DNA from: Myxococcota bacterium
GTDB lineage: Bacteria; Myxococcota_A; UBA9160; PR03
Direction: 5' to 3'
NCBI GenBank assembly: GCA_025453505.1
Contig: JALOQG010000159.1
Coordinates: forward strand, 1-6,646
DNA: 6,646 nucleotides
The notes beneath the pieces were generated by a model that made no database searches, was not told the DNA's origin, and saw nothing but the letters and a program-made list of their open reading frames with translations. Both the position numbers and the translations under genes were made by a program. This document shows positions 5,524-6,646 of this stretch, piece after piece (position 1 is the first letter of the stretch; each line of letters starts with the position of its first letter).

Positions 5524-6646
5524 GCGATCCCCCTGCGATCGAACCGGGCGTGGCACCGCGTGACGAGGCGCGCGCGAGTGGTATCGCGGCCGCGGCTGCG
5601 CTGCTGGCGGCGAGCGTCCTGCTCTCGCGCGTGCTCGGCTTCGCACGCGAGGCGCTGCTCGCGTATCGCGTCGGGGCGACGGGCCATGCCGACGCCTACT
5701 ACGCCGCCTTCCAGCTCCCCGATCTGCTGAACCACCTGCTGGCGGGTGGAGCGCTGTCGATCGCATTCCTTCCGCTCTACACGAAGGTGCGGACGGAGCA
5801 GGGCGAGGACGCCGCCTCCCGTCTCCTGGCGGTCGTGCTCGGCACGCTCGGTGCGATCGCGGCGGCTGCGACGGCGCTGCTCTGGATGGCCGCCGAGCCG
5901 GCGATCGCGTTCCAATTCCCGCGCTTCGGTGCGGAGGACCAGGCGCTCGCGACACGGCTCACGCGGATCGTAGTGCCGGCGCAGATCTTCTTCGTCGCCG
6001 GCGGCATCGTGCAGGTTCCCTTGTTGGCGCGCGGCCGCTTCATCGCCGCGGCGGTCGCGCCGCTGCTCTACAACGCGGGCATCATCGCGGGCGGCCTGCT
6101 GCTCGCGCCACAGCTCGGCGTCGAGGGTTTCTCGTGGGGCGCACTGGCCGGCGCGATCGCCGGTCCCTTCGCGGTGCCGTGGCTCGACGCGCGGCGCCGC
6201 GTGCGGGTGCGCGCGCGCTTCGCGCCGCTCGACCCGGCCTTTCGCCGCTACCTCTGGGTGGCCGCGCCGCTGCTCTTCGGCCAGACCCTGCTCACGGTGG
6301 ACGAGTGGTACGGGCGCTGGTTCGGTGGCCTCGTCGGCGAGGGTGTGATCGCGCAGCTGTCGTACGCGCGAAAGCTGATGCTGGTGCCGGTCGCGGTCGT
6401 CGGGCAGGCGGTTGGGGCGGCGGCGCTCCCGACGCTTGCACAGCTGCATGCCGCTGCGAAGCACGCGGAGCTCGATCGTGTGGTGCTCGGTTCGCTGCGC
6501 GCGACCGGCGCCTTCGGCGTGCTCGCGGCCGGATTCGCGTTCGCACTGGCGTCGCCGCTCGTGCGCACGGTGTACCGCCACGGCGCGTTCACCGCAGCGG
6601 ATGCGACGGCGGTCGCCGGGCTGCTGGCGGTCCTCGCACTCGCGAT
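5520..6646 (+). CDS. murJ: MurJ/MVF-family lipid II flippase homologue, N-terminal 375 residues, cut by the window edge
   Basis: A polytopic inner-membrane protein of the MVF (MOP superfamily) type; MurJ flips lipid-linked peptidoglycan precursor outward. About 20 polar residues precede the first membrane segment, then come SRVLGFAREALLAYRVG (36-52), HADAYYAAFQLPDLL (56-70) and AGGALSIAFLPLYTK (75-89), a clear match to the MurJ N-terminus. LSYARKLMLVPVAVVGQAVG (280-299) matches the YADRLMEFPxGVxGxAxG region. R37, R43 and D58 align with E. coli R18, R24 and D39. However, E. coli R52 is N71 and R270 is K285 here, and an acidic pair (D261, E262) lies in TVDEWYGRWFGG. The preferred start is TTG at 5520, overlapping the KamA stop as TTGA, with SDPP following; GTG at 5550 is the alternative. 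Neither has a strong ribosome-binding site. The family call is firm. Whether this is the housekeeping MurJ or a specialised paralogue is open. Confidence 0.88.
   Translation, partial: MSDPPAIEPGVAPRDEARASGIAAAAALLAASVLLSRVLGFAREALLAYRVGATGHADAYYAAFQLPDLLNHLLAGGALSIAFLPLYTKVRTEQGEDAASRLLAVVLGTLGAIAAAATALLWMAAEPAIAFQFPRFGAEDQALATRLTRIVVPAQIFFVAGGIVQVPLLARGRFIAAAVAPLLYNAGIIAGGLLLAPQLGVEGFSWGALAGAIAGPFAVPWLDARRRVRVRARFAPLDPAFRRYLWVAAPLLFGQTLLTVDEWYGRWFGGLVGEGVIAQLSYARKLMLVPVAVVGQAVGAAALPTLAQLHAAAKHAELDRVVLGSLRATGAFGVLAAGFAFALASPLVRTVYRHGAFTAADATAVAGLLAVLALA

Noticed and set aside
4375..5955. A 526-codon minus-strand frame opposite the aminomutase and the MurJ-like gene
   Set aside because: It is charged, low-complexity sequence without family features, antisense to two strongly recognised genes.

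Overview
The window is very GC-rich, has strong third-position GC bias, uses some TTG starts and is gene-dense. This suggests a high-GC Gram-negative bacterium, perhaps a myxobacterium-like or other former deltaproteobacterium. The placement is inferred from composition and gene families only. No tRNA, rRNA, insertion sequence, CRISPR array or attachment site is visible, and no gene-free stretch exceeds 300 bases.

Layout. Two divergent gene groups flank a 110-bp intergenic region (3330-3439). Leftward (minus strand) lie a 959-residue membrane protein of the fused transporter-like/spermidine-synthase-like family (3329-450), then, 61 bp downstream, the start of an AMP-binding acyl-CoA synthetase that runs off the left edge (388-1). 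The ribosome-binding site of the synthetase lies inside a perfect 7-bp hairpin. Rightward (plus strand) lie a D-Ala-D-Ala-ligase-like ATP-grasp enzyme (3440-4435), a KamA-family radical SAM/PLP aminomutase (4435-5523) and a MurJ/MVF-family lipid II flippase homologue (5520 to the right edge). The three rightward genes overlap at their stop/start codons (TGATG and TTGA), so they are very probably one translationally coupled operon.

How the genes may work together. The most interesting part is the ATP-grasp/KamA/MurJ-like cluster. The aminomutase keeps its iron-sulfur cysteines, the arginine expected to bind the substrate carboxylate and the PLP lysine. It has Gln where lysine 2,3-aminomutase has one of its two lysine-side-chain-binding aspartates, and it lacks the zinc-binding dimer features. 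The ligase keeps the ATP/Mg machinery of Ddl but not the usual D-Ala-binding end motifs. The MurJ homologue has replaced two of the arginines known to be needed in E. coli MurJ. One reading is a small pathway that makes a beta-amino acid, ligates it to another molecule and possibly links to envelope biosynthesis. That is a hypothesis from context. The sequence directly shows only the families, the overlaps and the residue substitutions; the comparisons to characterised proteins are aligned by eye from memory.
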